A program made the position numbers and the translations under genes. Shown in pieces: positions 19,720 to 28,417 of a stretch of 40,794 nucleotides of DNA. Origin of the DNA: Mycobacterium asiaticum (lineage in GTDB: Bacteria > Actinomycetota > Actinomycetes > Mycobacteriales > Mycobacteriaceae); the NCBI RefSeq assembly GCF_001668675.1, contig NZ_LZKQ01000110.1, positions 1 to 40,794 on the forward strand. Reading direction: 5' to 3'. Under the pieces are notes generated by a model that ran no database searches, was not told the origin of the DNA, and saw nothing but the letters and a program-made list of their open reading frames with translations. Every line of letters starts with the position of its first letter. Positions within the stretch are counted from its first letter, which is position 1.

Positions 19720-20367
19720 ATGGCGCAGCGCAACAAACGCCGCAGCCACCGCAGTTCGGGTGCCGCGGCATATGGGACCGGGCCTGCCGCCGCGCCATCT
19801 CTCCATAGTGTCGACACCCATCCGCCGTCGCGCACCGACAGCGCATCCATCTGGAACCGGCGGCGGGTGCTGTTGCTGAACTCCACCTACGAGCCGCTGA
19901 CCGCGTTGCCGATGCGGCGGGCGATCGTCATGGTGATCTGCGGCAAGGCCGACGTGGTGCACGACGACCCGGCCGGGTTGATCATCCATTCCGCGACCCG
20001 CTCGATCGCGGTGCCGTCCGTGATCCAGCTTCGGTCCTACGTCCGGGTGCCCTACCGCGCCCGGGTGCCGATGACGCGGGCGGCGTTGATGCATCGCGAC
20101 CGGTTCTGCTGCGCCTACTGCGGCGCCAAGGCCGACACCGTCGACCACGTGGTGCCGCGTAGCCGCGGTGGTGACCACTCCTGGGAGAACTGCGTCGCGT
20201 GCTGCTCGGCGTGCAACCACCGCAAGGGCGACAAACTGCTCAGCGAACTCGGCTGGGCGCTGCGGCGCGCGCCGCTACCGCCGACCGGCCAGCACTGGCG
20301 GCTGCTGTCGACGGTCAAGGAGCTGGACCCGTCGTGGGCCCGTTACCTGGGTGAGGGCGCGGCCTGA
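19720..20367 (+). CDS. HNH endonuclease-domain protein
   Basis: A 215-residue protein in the position of Rv2469c. The HNH domain is C-terminal. A zinc ribbon comes from CAYC (Cys131, Cys134) and CSAC (Cys162, Cys165). The metal-dependent nuclease core has [10 protein letters not shown] (His143), Asn157 in WENCVACC and His167 in NHRKGD. Residues 1-45 are basic and disordered. The middle part ([36 protein letters not shown]) is the conserved N-terminal module of this actinobacterial HNH family. It is a probable nicking nuclease or a repair or restriction factor; the cellular role is not known. GGAGG 5 bases before ATG 19720 sets the start. Confidence 0.88.
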   Translation: MAQRNKRRSHRSSGAAAYGTGPAAAPSLHSVDTHPPSRTDSASIWNRRRVLLLNSTYEPLTALPMRRAIVMVICGKADVVHDDPAGLIIHSATRSIAVPSVIQLRSYVRVPYRARVPMTRAALMHRDRFCCAYCGAKADTVDHVVPRSRGGDHSWENCVACCSACNHRKGDKLLSELGWALRRAPLPPTGQHWRLLSTVKELDPSWARYLGEGAA

Positions 20368-20429
20368 TTCTGGGATTTCCGGGGTCCTAGGTGTCCCGGT
20401 ATCACCCCGGGTGGGATACGGTTTGCGTC

Positions 20430-20666
20430 GTGAACGCTATGCAGACTCACCTGCTGCTAGTAGGTGTCCCGTTGTTGCTGGTGGTGGTCCTGAGCTTGCT
20501 GACCTTGACGCGCAAGGGCCCGCATCCCAAGAGCTATAACCTGTCGGAGAAGTGGACACACGCGCCGATTCTGTGGGCCGCCACCGATGAGGCTGTCGGC
20601 GGTTCCCACGGTGGTCACGGCGGTTCGGAGTTCACGGTTGGAGGTGGCGCAAGTGGCACATGGTGA
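20430..20666 (+). CDS. ctaJ: Small single-span membrane protein, probable aa3-type cytochrome oxidase subunit CtaJ
   Basis: A 78-residue protein from GTG 20430 (ATG at 20439 is possible). Residues about 5-25 ([26 protein letters not shown]) form one transmembrane helix, followed by positive residues and a cytoplasmic tail ([20 protein letters not shown]) that ends in a Gly/His/Ser-rich stretch. From memory, the corresponding M. smegmatis gene (MSMEG_4693), next to the glbO and pepN region, encodes CtaJ, a small subunit found in the cryo-EM structure of the bcc-aa3 supercomplex. I base the name on that position and the one-helix layout, not on an alignment. It overlaps the next gene by 14 bases. 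Confidence 0.6.
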   Translation: MNAMQTHLLLVGVPLLLVVVLSLLTLTRKGPHPKSYNLSEKWTHAPILWAATDEAVGGSHGGHGGSEFTVGGGASGTW

Positions 20667-21120
20667 AGTCGCGACGGTGGAGCCCACCGACCTGCCCAAG
20701 GGTTGGGTCCTCACGACCAGCGGACGCATCTCCGGGGTCACCGAGCCGGGCGAGCTTTCGGTGCACTACCCGTTCTCCATCAAAGAGCTTGTCGCCGTGG
20801 ACGATGCGTTGAAGTACGCCTCGCGTGCGTCCAAGGCGCGGTTCGCCGTCTACCTCGGTGACCTGGGCAGCGACACCGCCGCCCGGGCGCGCGAAATCCT
20901 GGCCAAGGTCCCGACCCCGAACAACGCGGTGCTGCTCGCGGTGTCGCCGAATCAGAGCGCCATCGAGGTGGTGTACGGCTCTGACGTACGTGGCCGGGGT
21001 GCGGAGTCGGCGGCCCCGCTCGGTGTGGCCGCCGCTTCGTCGGCGTTCGAGCAGGGCAATCTGATCGACGGCCTGGTCAGTGCGATCCGGGTGCTCAGCG
21101 GGGGCATATCGCCGGCCTGA
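20653..21120 (+). CDS. DUF5130-type protein (Rv2468c-like), TPM-domain fold likely
   Basis: A 155-residue protein whose GTG start at 20653 is fixed by GGAGG ending 8 bases before it; the frame is open further upstream (to 20587), inside ctaJ. It contains [67 protein letters not shown] and [26 protein letters not shown]. This strand-helix pattern resembles TPM/DUF5130 proteins. No signal peptide or membrane helix is apparent. The 14-base overlap with ctaJ implies coupled translation and suggests a link to the respiratory complex (inference). Confidence 0.8.
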   Translation: MAHGEVATVEPTDLPKGWVLTTSGRISGVTEPGELSVHYPFSIKELVAVDDALKYASRASKARFAVYLGDLGSDTAARAREILAKVPTPNNAVLLAVSPNQSAIEVVYGSDVRGRGAESAAPLGVAAASSAFEQGNLIDGLVSAIRVLSGGISPA

Positions 21121-21145
21121 CCGCCGGCCCGCTCCAGCGCGACGC

Positions 21146-21883
21146 GTGACGAGTTATGCACAGCTGTGGCGGGACAACGCCGCCCGTCGCGCGATCGCGC
21201 CCGACGTCGTCGCCGAGATCGCCGAACATCACGGCATCGACGCGGCCGCGCTGAATCTTCTCGACGGGTACGAGGAGATCACCGATCCGCACGGCAAGTC
21301 GTTCTTCCTCGTCCCCTCCGGCACCGGCGGGGACGACGTGCGCCGGGCGGTGCTGCTGACCTACGTGCTCAACGCCGGCACCGACTACGGCAAGGCGGGC
21401 AGTCGCCCGGGGACAGCCAATGACTTCCCCGAGACGGCGTACTCGACCGCCGAGGTCAGGCGGATCAAAGACCGGCAGCGGGCCAACAGCTGGAGCTACA
21501 ACCGGGACGTCCGGTTCGTCCACCGCAACGGCGGTCGCCTGATGACGACGCCACACGGAATCCTGATGGGCACCGGCGGCAACCGGCTTCAGCGGCTCTA
21601 CAGCCAGCGGGGTGGAACGACCTGGGGTGACATCTTCATGGTCAACACCGCCCGCGGGGCCGAGCCCGCCGAGGCGCTGCGCGGGATCGTCCGCGCGCAA
21701 TCGCCCCGGCTGGCACTGGATCGGCTCTTGCACCACGAGGAGCGGCACAGCGCGCAGTGGGCGGAACTGGGCTATGCCGGCATGCTGCGCGCCTACAGCT
21801 GGGAACTGTTCCGCGAGTTGGTCTTTCGCCGCACCAACCGGCTGGAACTGGCGGCCGGCTTAAGCGACGGCGGCTACTGCTGA
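21146..21883 (+). CDS. Uncharacterised protein with HExxH zinc-protease-like motif
   Basis: A 245-residue protein that I do not recognise. The start is taken at GTG 21146, because the frame upstream lies in the previous gene's tail. Residues 197-201 read HEERH, an HExxH motif in the context LDRLLHHEERHSAQWAELGYAGMLRAYSWELF; Glu at the end of that helix could be the third zinc ligand, but it is not certain. The central part (NRDVRFVHRNGGRLMTTPHGILMGTGGNRLQRLYSQRGGTTWGDIFMVNT) looks like a beta-rich region in front of the active-site helix. No signal peptide is seen. It lies in the H37Rv Rv2467-Rv2468c interval and overlaps the 3' end of pepN by 10 bases, in convergent orientation. Polymorphic-toxin or immunity-like peptidases are another reading. 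Confidence 0.6.
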   Translation: MTSYAQLWRDNAARRAIAPDVVAEIAEHHGIDAAALNLLDGYEEITDPHGKSFFLVPSGTGGDDVRRAVLLTYVLNAGTDYGKAGSRPGTANDFPETAYSTAEVRRIKDRQRANSWSYNRDVRFVHRNGGRLMTTPHGILMGTGGNRLQRLYSQRGGTTWGDIFMVNTARGAEPAEALRGIVRAQSPRLALDRLLHHEERHSAQWAELGYAGMLRAYSWELFRELVFRRTNRLELAAGLSDGGYC

Positions 21884-24486
21884 GCCTCGGCGTCGAACTT
21901 GCGTGCCCGCAAGGACCGCTTCACCCCGGCCTGCCCTTCGAGCACCAGCCGGCGCAGCGAGGGCGGCACCTCGGAGTCCGGTGCTTGCAGGAACTTGTCG
22001 GCGGCGGCAATCGCCTCCTCGCTGATGTCCCAGTGCGGGTACAAGCCGATCACCACCGACTGTGCGACTTCGCTGGACCGGCGCGCCCACACCGCCGGGA
22101 TCACCTCGAAATAACGGTCGGTGAACGGCTTGAGCAACTCGCCCTGTCCCGGGGCGGCGATGCCCGCGATGATCGCCCGGCTCAACGCGTTGGCCAGGGT
22201 GTCGTCCTCGACCACGCGGGTGTACGCATCCTGCTTCACCTGCAGCTGCGGTCGCGCGGCTGAGGCTTGAGCTCCGTGCCGTCGGCCCGCGGCCGTCCGG
22301 TCGTTTTGCGTCTCGGCGTCGATGCGCGGCGTATCGGGACCGTCGGCGTCGATTGCGCCGGCGGTGGCCAGGGCGACGACCACGCGCCAACGCAGGTCGG
22401 TGTCCACGTCAAGGCCCGCCAGGCCCTGCTCGGCCGGGTCCCCGTCCAGTAACTCCGACAGCACGTCTACGTGCCGCGGTGACAACACCGACGTGCACAA
22501 GGCGTTGACGAAGACCAGCTGATGATCCGATCCGGGTTCGGCGCCGCGGGCCAACTCCAGCAGCCGGTCGGCGAGCTGCGGCCACCCGTGCTCGCGGGCC
22601 CAACCCGGCTCGGCGTAGGAACCCACCGCCGTCTGGGCCTGCAACAGCAGCCGCTGTGCCACCGTCACCTCGCTCTCGGCCTGGATGCCGTTCAGCACCA
22701 GCGCCACGAAGTCGCGCGCACGCAGTTCGGCCTCGCGGGTCATCTCCCAGGCGGCCGACCAGACCAGCGAGCGTGGCAGCGGCTCGGCGATGTCGGCAAT
22801 GCGTTCCAGGGCGGTCTGCAGCGACTCGGGGTCGAGCCGCAGCGAACAGTAGGTGAAGTCGTCATCGTTGACCAAAACCAGCTTGCCACGCGAAACCCCA
22901 ACCAGCGCAGGCACTTCGGTGGCTTCGCCCTCGACATCCAGCTCTTCGCGGTGCACCCGCACCAACTTGCCGGAGCCCTCGTCGTCGTAGATGCCCACGG
23001 CCACCCGGTGCACCCGCGTCTCACCCTTGCCGGGTGCGGCACCGCTCTGCGTCACCGCGAACCGCGTGAACTTGCCGTCACCGTCGACGTCGAAGTCGGG
23101 CCGCAACGTGTTCAAACCCGTGGTGCGCAACCACTGCTTTCCCCAGTCGGACAGGTCGCGTCCCGACGCCTTCTCCAAGGCGGTGACGAGATCACTGAAG
23201 GTCGCGTTGCCGAACGCGTGGGTCTTGAAGTAATCCCGCAACCCGGCCAGGAAGTGGTCCAGGCCCACGTAGGCGACGAGCTGCTTGAGCACCGAGGCGC
23301 CCTTGGCGTAGGTGATGCCGTCGAAGTTCACCTCGACCGCGTGCAGGTCGGGGATGTCGGCAGCGATGGGGTGGGTGGAGGGCAGCTGGTCCTGACGGTA
23401 GGCCCACGACTTCTCCACCGTCGCGAATGTCGTCCAGGCTTCGGTGTATTCGGTCGACTCGGCCTGGCAGAGCACCGAGGCGAAGGTGGCGAACGACTCG
23501 TTGAGCCATAGGTCGTCCCACCAGGTCATCGTGACCAGGTCGCCGAACCACATGTGCGCCATTTCGTGCAGCACGGTCTCGGCCCGGCGCTCGTAGGACG
23601 CCCGGGTGACCTTGCTGCGGAACACGTAGTCTTCCAGGAACGTCACCGCGCCGGCATTTTCCATTGCGCCGGCGTTGAATTCGGGTACGAACAGCTGGTC
23701 GTACTTGCCGAATGCGTAGGGCATGCCGAAGTTGCGGTGATAGAAGCCGAAGCCCTGCTTGGTCTCGGTGAACAGCCGCTCGGCGTCCATGTGCGGTGCC
23801 AGCGAGGCCCGGCAGTAGATGCCGAGGGGGATCTCGCCGTGCTCGTCGCGGTAGGTGTCATTCCACACCGCGTACGGCCCGGCCACCAGGGCAACCAGGT
23901 AGGTGCTCATCCGCGGGGTGGTGGCGAAGGTGTGGATGCTGGCCCTTTCACTGCCCCCGTCGCCCTCCTCGACCGACAGCGGGGCGCCGTTGGAGACCAC
24001 CTGCCAGTGCTTGGGCGCGGTCACCTGAACGTCGAACGTGGCCTTGAGGTCCGGCTGGTCGAAGCAGGCGAACATCCGCTTGGCGTCGGCGGTTTCGAAC
24101 TGCGAGTACAGGTAGGTCTCGTCGTCGACCGGATCGACGAAGCGGTGCAGGCCTTCGCCGGTGTTGGAGTAGCGGCAGTCCGCGTCCACCACGACGACGT
24201 TGCGGTCGGCCAGGCCGCGCAGGGTGATACCCGTCGATTCGTCGTAGCCGGACACGTCGAGGTCTTGACCGTTGAGGCTGGCGCTGTGAATGGTGTCGGC
24301 CGCCAGATCGAGCACGGTCTCGGCACCGGCGAGAGCGTCGAACACCACGGTGGTGGTGGAGCGGAAGGTGCGTTCGCCGGGTTTGCCCGCGCCGTCGGTG
24401 ACGTCGAGGTTGATCTGGTAGCTGTGCACGGTGACCAGGGCGGCGCGTTCGACCGCCTGGTCCCGGGTGAGGTTGGGAAGGGCCAC
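21874..24486 (-). CDS. pepN: Aminopeptidase N (M1 family metallopeptidase)
   Basis: An 870-residue cytoplasmic M1 aminopeptidase (H37Rv PepN 861) that removes N-terminal residues from peptides in late protein breakdown. The exopeptidase motif GAMEN is at 273-277; the zinc site is HEMAH (His307, Glu308, His311) and the third ligand Glu330 in WLNESFA. The C-terminal ERAP1-like helical domain follows from about residue 520. The start is chosen at GTG 24486 because the family begins (M/V)ALPNLTRDQAVERAAL; ATG at 24498 would add MLER. A poly-Ala/Gln insert (HGAQASAARPQLQVKQDAY) near residue 770 is less typical. It is divergent from the CPWC protein and convergent with the HExxH gene. Confidence 0.93.
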   Translation of the reverse strand: MALPNLTRDQAVERAALVTVHSYQINLDVTDGAGKPGERTFRSTTTVVFDALAGAETVLDLAADTIHSASLNGQDLDVSGYDESTGITLRGLADRNVVVVDADCRYSNTGEGLHRFVDPVDDETYLYSQFETADAKRMFACFDQPDLKATFDVQVTAPKHWQVVSNGAPLSVEEGDGGSERASIHTFATTPRMSTYLVALVAGPYAVWNDTYRDEHGEIPLGIYCRASLAPHMDAERLFTETKQGFGFYHRNFGMPYAFGKYDQLFVPEFNAGAMENAGAVTFLEDYVFRSKVTRASYERRAETVLHEMAHMWFGDLVTMTWWDDLWLNESFATFASVLCQAESTEYTEAWTTFATVEKSWAYRQDQLPSTHPIAADIPDLHAVEVNFDGITYAKGASVLKQLVAYVGLDHFLAGLRDYFKTHAFGNATFSDLVTALEKASGRDLSDWGKQWLRTTGLNTLRPDFDVDGDGKFTRFAVTQSGAAPGKGETRVHRVAVGIYDDEGSGKLVRVHREELDVEGEATEVPALVGVSRGKLVLVNDDDFTYCSLRLDPESLQTALERIADIAEPLPRSLVWSAAWEMTREAELRARDFVALVLNGIQAESEVTVAQRLLLQAQTAVGSYAEPGWAREHGWPQLADRLLELARGAEPGSDHQLVFVNALCTSVLSPRHVDVLSELLDGDPAEQGLAGLDVDTDLRWRVVVALATAGAIDADGPDTPRIDAETQNDRTAAGRRHGAQASAARPQLQVKQDAYTRVVEDDTLANALSRAIIAGIAAPGQGELLKPFTDRYFEVIPAVWARRSSEVAQSVVIGLYPHWDISEEAIAAADKFLQAPDSEVPPSLRRLVLEGQAGVKRSLRARKFDAEAQQ

Positions 24487-24538
24487 GCGCTCCAACATAT
24501 CGGCTGAGCGTCGCCGCTTCAGCGCGCAGCATCCCGGC

Positions 24539-24565
24539 GGGAACAGTCCGGGCGTGGCTACGGTT
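24539..24565 (+). promoter_or_regulatory. SigH-type promoter of the CPWC thioredoxin-fold gene
   Basis: GGGAACA (24539-24545) and GGTT (24562-24565) are 16 bases apart, matching the SigH (and related SigE) pattern GGAAY-N16-18-(C/G)GTT. It is 45 bases from the start codon, on the correct strand. The orthologue Rv2466c is an established strong member of the SigH oxidative/thiol-stress regulon. Confidence 0.7.
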
Positions 24566-24609
24566 GTGTCTGAGCGGACTGTCCGATGTGTCGACGAGAG
24601 GACGCAGTA

Positions 24610-25221
24610 ATGGCCGAGAAGTCTGAAGCCGGTTTTTGGTTCGATCCGCTGTGTCCGTGGTGCTGGATCACCTCGCGCTGGATCCTTGAGGTGGAGAAGG
24701 TCCGCGACATCGAGGTGAACTGGCACGTCATGAGCCTGGCGGTGCTCAACGAGAATCGCGAGGGACTGCCGGAGCAGTACAAGGAAATGATGGCCAAGGC
24801 CTGGGGGCCGGTGCGGGTTGCCATTGCCGCCGAGCAGGCCCACGGCAAGAAGGTGCTGGAGCCGCTTTACACGGCCATGGGCACCCGCATCCACAACGAG
24901 GGCAACAAGGATCTCGAAGAGGTCATCAAGCTGTCGCTGGCCGACGCCGGCCTGCCCGCCGAACTGGCCGAGGCCGCAACCAGCACCGAATATGACGAGG
25001 CCCTGCGCAAGAGCCACCACGCCGGCATGGACGCGGTGGGTCCCGACGTCGGCACACCGACGATCCACGTCAACGGGGTGGCATTCTTCGGCCCGGTGAT
25101 CTCGAAGATCCCGCGCGGCGAAGAGGCCGGCAAGCTCTGGGACGCCTCGGTGACCTTCGCGTCCTACCCGCACTTCTACGAGCTCAAGCGGACGCGCACC
25201 GAGCCGCCCCAGTTCGACTGA
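24610..25221 (+). CDS. DsbA-like CPWC thioredoxin-fold oxidoreductase (Rv2466c-like mycoredoxin)
   Basis: A 203-residue thioredoxin-fold protein of the DsbA/FrnE group. The active site is CPWC (Cys15-Cys18) in [16 protein letters not shown]; the helical insertion spans about 60-150 and the cis-Pro loop is [17 protein letters not shown]. No signal peptide: it acts in the cytoplasm. Rv2466c in M. tuberculosis is mycothiol-dependent, induced by SigH and activates the prodrug TP053 (established). The ATG at 24610 follows GAGAGGA. A SigH-like promoter is in the 110-base divergent gap with pepN. It is followed by rpiB. Confidence 0.92.
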   Translation: MAEKSEAGFWFDPLCPWCWITSRWILEVEKVRDIEVNWHVMSLAVLNENREGLPEQYKEMMAKAWGPVRVAIAAEQAHGKKVLEPLYTAMGTRIHNEGNKDLEEVIKLSLADAGLPAELAEAATSTEYDEALRKSHHAGMDAVGPDVGTPTIHVNGVAFFGPVISKIPRGEEAGKLWDASVTFASYPHFYELKRTRTEPPQFD

Positions 25222-25284
25222 GCCCGGGTCGGACTAACGGCGGGTTGGGTGGCCGTCGCGGTGGCGTGCGCCGCCTGATGCACA

Positions 25285-25773
25285 ATGACCGGCATGCGCG
25301 TCTACCTGGGTGCCGACCACGCCGGCTATGAGCTCAAGCAACACATCATCGAGCACCTGAAGAAGACCGGCCACGAGCCGATCGACTGCGGCGCCTTCAG
25401 CTACGACGCCGAGGACGACTACCCGGCGTTCTGCATCGCCGCGGCAACCCGCACGGTCGCCGACCCGGACAGCCTCGGCATCGTGCTGGGCGGGTCGGGC
25501 AACGGTGAGCAGATCGCCGCCAACAAGGTGCCCGGCGCCAGGTGTGCGCTGGCATGGAGCGTGGAAACGGCATCGTTGGCGCGCCAGCACAACAACGCGC
25601 AGTTGATCGGCATCGGCGGTCGGATGCACACCGTCGAGGAGGCGCTGGCCATCGTCGATGCGTTCGTGTCCACGCCCTGGTCGAAAGCCGAACGGCATCA
25701 ACGCCGCATCGACATTCTCGCCGAATACGAACGGACCCACGAAGCGCCGCCGGTGCCCGGCGTCTCTTCCTGA
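25285..25773 (+). CDS. rpiB: Ribose-5-phosphate isomerase B
   Basis: A 162-residue RpiB/LacAB sugar isomerase, identical in length to the M. tuberculosis enzyme. It interconverts ribose-5-phosphate and ribulose-5-phosphate in the pentose phosphate pathway. LGADHAGYELK binds the phosphate end, and GGSGNGEQIAANK carries the catalytic Glu75 used by the mycobacterial enzyme. RCALAWSVETASLARQHNNAQLIGIGGRM is the second conserved region. An internal ATG at 25294 is possible, but the ATG at 25285 gives the usual MxGMRVYLGADHAG start. The glycosylase gene follows 15 bases later: same operon. Confidence 0.95.
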   Translation: MTGMRVYLGADHAGYELKQHIIEHLKKTGHEPIDCGAFSYDAEDDYPAFCIAAATRTVADPDSLGIVLGGSGNGEQIAANKVPGARCALAWSVETASLARQHNNAQLIGIGGRMHTVEEALAIVDAFVSTPWSKAERHQRRIDILAEYERTHEAPPVPGVSS

Positions 25774-25788
25774 GGAGACTGACAGCCA

Positions 25789-26589
25789 GTGCCCGAGGGC
25801 CATACGCTGCACCGGCTGGCCCGGCTGCATCAGCGCCGCTTCGCCGGACACCCCGTGGCGGTGTCCAGCCCGCAGGGACGCTTCGCCGACGCGGCCGTGG
25901 TGAACGGTCGGGTGCTGCGGCGCGCCAGCGCGTGGGGCAAGCATCTGTTTCACCACTACGAAGGTGGCCCGATCGTGCATGTGCACCTCGGGCTCTATGG
26001 AGCCTTCTCGGAGTGGCAACGGCAAGACGGTCTCATGCCCGACCCCGTTGGACAGGTGCGGATGCGGATGGTCGGCACCGAATACGGCACCGATCTGCGT
26101 GGACCCACGGTATGCGAGGTCATCGACGCGGCCCAGGTCGACGATGTCGTCGCCCGGCTGGGACCCGACCCGTTGCGTGCCGATGCCGACCCGGCGTGGC
26201 CATGGGCGCGAATCAGTAAGTCGCGCAGACCTATTGGATCCATGCTGATGGATCAGACCGTCATCGCGGGAGTGGGTAACGTCTACCGCAATGAGCTGTT
26301 GTTCCGCCAGGGCATCGACCCATACCGGCCCGCGCAGCAGGTCTCCGAGGCGGAATTCGCCGCGGCATGGGCGGATCTCGTGGCGTTGATGAAGGTCGGG
26401 TTGCGGCGCGGCAAGATCATCGTCGTCCGCCCCGAGCACGATCATGGTGCGCCCTCGTACGCGCCCGCCCGGCCCCGCACGTACGTGTACCGGCGGGCCG
26501 GCGAACCGTGTCGGGTGTGCGGGGAGGTGGTCCGCACGGCAGTGCTGGAGGGCCGCAATGTGTTCTGGTGTCCGACCTGCCAAAATTGA
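25789..26589 (+). CDS. nei: Fpg/Nei-family DNA glycosylase-AP lyase (Nei2-like)
   Basis: A 266-residue base-excision repair enzyme resembling mycobacterial Nei2 (Rv2464c). The essential N-terminus PEGHTLHRL (Pro2 nucleophile, Glu3) and Lys in WGKHLF are present. The helix-two-turn-helix DNA binder is QTVIAGVGNVYRNELLF, and a C-terminal zinc finger is formed by Cys-x2-Cys and Cys-x2-Cys in CRVCGEV...FWCPTC. Nei enzymes excise oxidised pyrimidines. The start is GTG 25789, since it must yield Pro2. It is the last gene after rpiB. Confidence 0.9.
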   Translation: MPEGHTLHRLARLHQRRFAGHPVAVSSPQGRFADAAVVNGRVLRRASAWGKHLFHHYEGGPIVHVHLGLYGAFSEWQRQDGLMPDPVGQVRMRMVGTEYGTDLRGPTVCEVIDAAQVDDVVARLGPDPLRADADPAWPWARISKSRRPIGSMLMDQTVIAGVGNVYRNELLFRQGIDPYRPAQQVSEAEFAAAWADLVALMKVGLRRGKIIVVRPEHDHGAPSYAPARPRTYVYRRAGEPCRVCGEVVRTAVLEGRNVFWCPTCQN

Positions 26590-26648
26590 TCGCGCAGCGC
26601 GAAAGTTCAGTATTCACTGAGGATTTCGATCACGGCCGGCGTCAAGCC

Positions 26649-26662
26649 GTTTACCAGTAAAC
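26649..26662. promoter_or_regulatory. Palindrome GTTTAC-CA-GTAAAC upstream of the small secreted protein gene
   Basis: A perfect 6+2+6 inverted repeat in the 135-base gap before the small secreted protein gene, 63 bases before its start. A TACAGT element at about 26682 could be a -10. The arrangement suits a repressor operator, but no regulator is identified. Confidence 0.4.
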
Positions 26663-26724
26663 TGGCAGAAGAAACGCTGGCGTCTACAGTTTCGCGGTGC
26701 GGCGTGCGGGTAGAAGATGTCCTT

Positions 26725-26976
26725 GTGAAAAACATTTCCCGTTTAGCTGCAACCCTTTTCGCCATGGCCGCTGCGCTGGGGCTCGCCGGTGTGGGAGCGG
26801 CGACCACCGCTGCGGCCCAACCCGCTCCGTTGCCTGAGTATCACTGGTGTCCCGGACAATTCTGGGACCCGGGCTGGGGCCAGAACTGGGACGGCGGTAA
26901 TTGCCACGACGATCATCACCGGGACCGAGACGGCAATGACCACAGCCGCGACTGGAACAACGGCTGGCGCCGGTAG
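26725..26976 (+). CDS. Small secreted Trp/His-rich protein
   Basis: An 83-residue exported protein. Residues 1-31 are a signal peptide (KNISRLAATLFAMAAALGLAGVGAATTAAAQ). The mature part has the aromatic sequence PEYHWCPGQFWDPGWGQNWDGGNCHDDHHRDRDG: two cysteines, and many His, Asp and Trp. I know this composition from small mycobacterial secreted proteins of unknown function. The HDDHHRDRD run could bind metal (inference). GTG 26725 is preceded by AGAAG at 8 bases; the frame is open to 26704. It is convergent with lipP, only 4 bases apart. Confidence 0.7.
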   Translation: MKNISRLAATLFAMAAALGLAGVGAATTAAAQPAPLPEYHWCPGQFWDPGWGQNWDGGNCHDDHHRDRDGNDHSRDWNNGWRR

Positions 26977-26980
26977 CGGC

Positions 26981-28180
26981 TCAGTCGTCGGCAGGGAGGA
27001 CGCCGAGCACGCGGTAGACCTCGTTACTGAGGGCGACACTGCGCGGATCGGCGTTCGCCTTGCTGGCGTCGAAACGGTTCGACACGTATCCGTAGCCGAT
27101 TCGGTGTTCGAGGTCGACAAACGCGAATGACCCGCCGAGACCACCGTGGCCGAAGACCAGTGGGTTGGGGCCGTTGATGCAGCGCTGGTTCAGCATGTAA
27201 CCCAGGCCCCACCCGTGGTCGGCGACCCGCGGTCCCAACACCAGGTCCGGCTCGAAGCCGCCCTGGCAGACCCGAACCAAATCCATGTGCTCGCGGCTCA
27301 GCAGCTTCTCCTGGGCCAACGCGTTGTAGAACGTGGCCATGCCGAGCGCGGAAACCTGCGCGTTGGTGCCGGGAAATTCCAGCTGCCGCCACAGCTGCAG
27401 GTTTTCGGTGTCCAGGTCGTCGTCGGCGAGGAATCCCATCGAGATCGACATGCCGGCCTTGGGGTGGTCGGCCAAGCTGGTCGGATCGCTGGGCGCCTGC
27501 AGTTCGGCCAGCAGTTGCCGGCCGGTCGGCTTGTTGACCCGCTCGGCGCAGCGGGCTTGCTCGACCGGCGTCAGCCCGATGTGGATCTCGGCGCCGATCG
27601 GTTGGGCGATCTCGGTGCGCAGGTACTGCCCGATGGTGCGTCCGGTGACGCGACGGAACACCTCGCCGAGGATGAATCCGAAGGTGGTCATGTGATAGCC
27701 CTGCGCGGTGCCGGGCTTCCACCACGGCTCGGCGATCTCCAGCTGCCGGCAGACGTAGTCCCAGTCGCACAGCTGCTCGGTGGTCACCCGGGTACGCGGT
27801 CCGATGACCCCGGAGCGGTGGCTCATCACCATGGCCAACGTGATGTCGTCCTTGCCGGACTGGCCGAACTCGGGCCAGTAGCGGGTCACCGGCGCATGCA
27901 GGTCCAGCTCACCGCGATCCGCGAGCTGATGGATGCAGGTGGACGTCAGACCCTTGGTGCCGGACAGCACCGTGGTCAGCGTGTCCTCCTGCCACGGCCG
28001 GGTGCCCGCGCCGTCGGCCCAGCCACCCCACAGATTGACCACCAGATGACCGTCGACCCATACGGCGACGGCGGCGCCGACTTCCCCACGCAGCGCGAAA
28101 TTGCGCTCGAACGCGTCGCGCACTCCGACGAAGTTCGAGGCGCATGAGCCGTGAATAGTGACGCTTCCCAGGTCGCTCAT
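26981..28180 (-). CDS. lipP: LipP-like serine beta-lactamase/esterase family protein
   Basis: A 399-residue penicillin-binding-protein/beta-lactamase-fold esterase (class C type), the Rv2463 position. The serine motif S-x-x-K is SGTK in TTVLSGTKGL; the downstream YMLNQ and FGHGGLGGS segments supply the rest of the site. No signal peptide is present, so cytoplasmic esterase or lipase action is more likely than cell-wall work. The ATG is at 28180. It is convergent with the small secreted protein and 33 bases from the tRNA-Gly gene on the same strand. Confidence 0.88.
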   Translation of the reverse strand: MSDLGSVTIHGSCASNFVGVRDAFERNFALRGEVGAAVAVWVDGHLVVNLWGGWADGAGTRPWQEDTLTTVLSGTKGLTSTCIHQLADRGELDLHAPVTRYWPEFGQSGKDDITLAMVMSHRSGVIGPRTRVTTEQLCDWDYVCRQLEIAEPWWKPGTAQGYHMTTFGFILGEVFRRVTGRTIGQYLRTEIAQPIGAEIHIGLTPVEQARCAERVNKPTGRQLLAELQAPSDPTSLADHPKAGMSISMGFLADDDLDTENLQLWRQLEFPGTNAQVSALGMATFYNALAQEKLLSREHMDLVRVCQGGFEPDLVLGPRVADHGWGLGYMLNQRCINGPNPLVFGHGGLGGSFAFVDLEHRIGYGYVSNRFDASKANADPRSVALSNEVYRVLGVLPADD

Positions 28181-28213
28181 TGCGCCTTTCTGCCGTGCAA
28201 AATCTTAGCTCAG

Positions 28214-28284
28214 AGCGGGCGACGGGAATCGAACCCGCGTAGCTAGTTTGGAAGACTAGGGCTCTACCATTGAGCTACGCCCGC
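28214..28284 (-). tRNA. tRNA-Gly (anticodon UCC)
   Basis: On the minus strand GCGGGCG pairs with CGCCCGC. The D arm is GCTC...GAGC, the anticodon arm CTAGT-CTTCCAA-ACTAG has anticodon TCC, and the T arm is GCGGG-TTCGATT-CCCGT. The discriminator is U, as in bacterial tRNA-Gly. CCA is not encoded. Confidence 0.95.
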
Positions 28285-28417
28285 AAGTGTTAGTCGAGCG
28301 AGACTGTACGTGGTGGCGTAGATCAAATCTAATCGACGCAGTCGCGTGACCGCAGCGTAAGGTCCGAGGTCGCCTCCGGGCCGGGTCCCGGCTGGCCGTA
28401 GGATCGCGAGGTCAGCG

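Noticed and set aside
26590..26640. GCGCAGCGCG repeats after the Nei gene as terminator
   Set aside because: No stem followed by a T run; too short to call.
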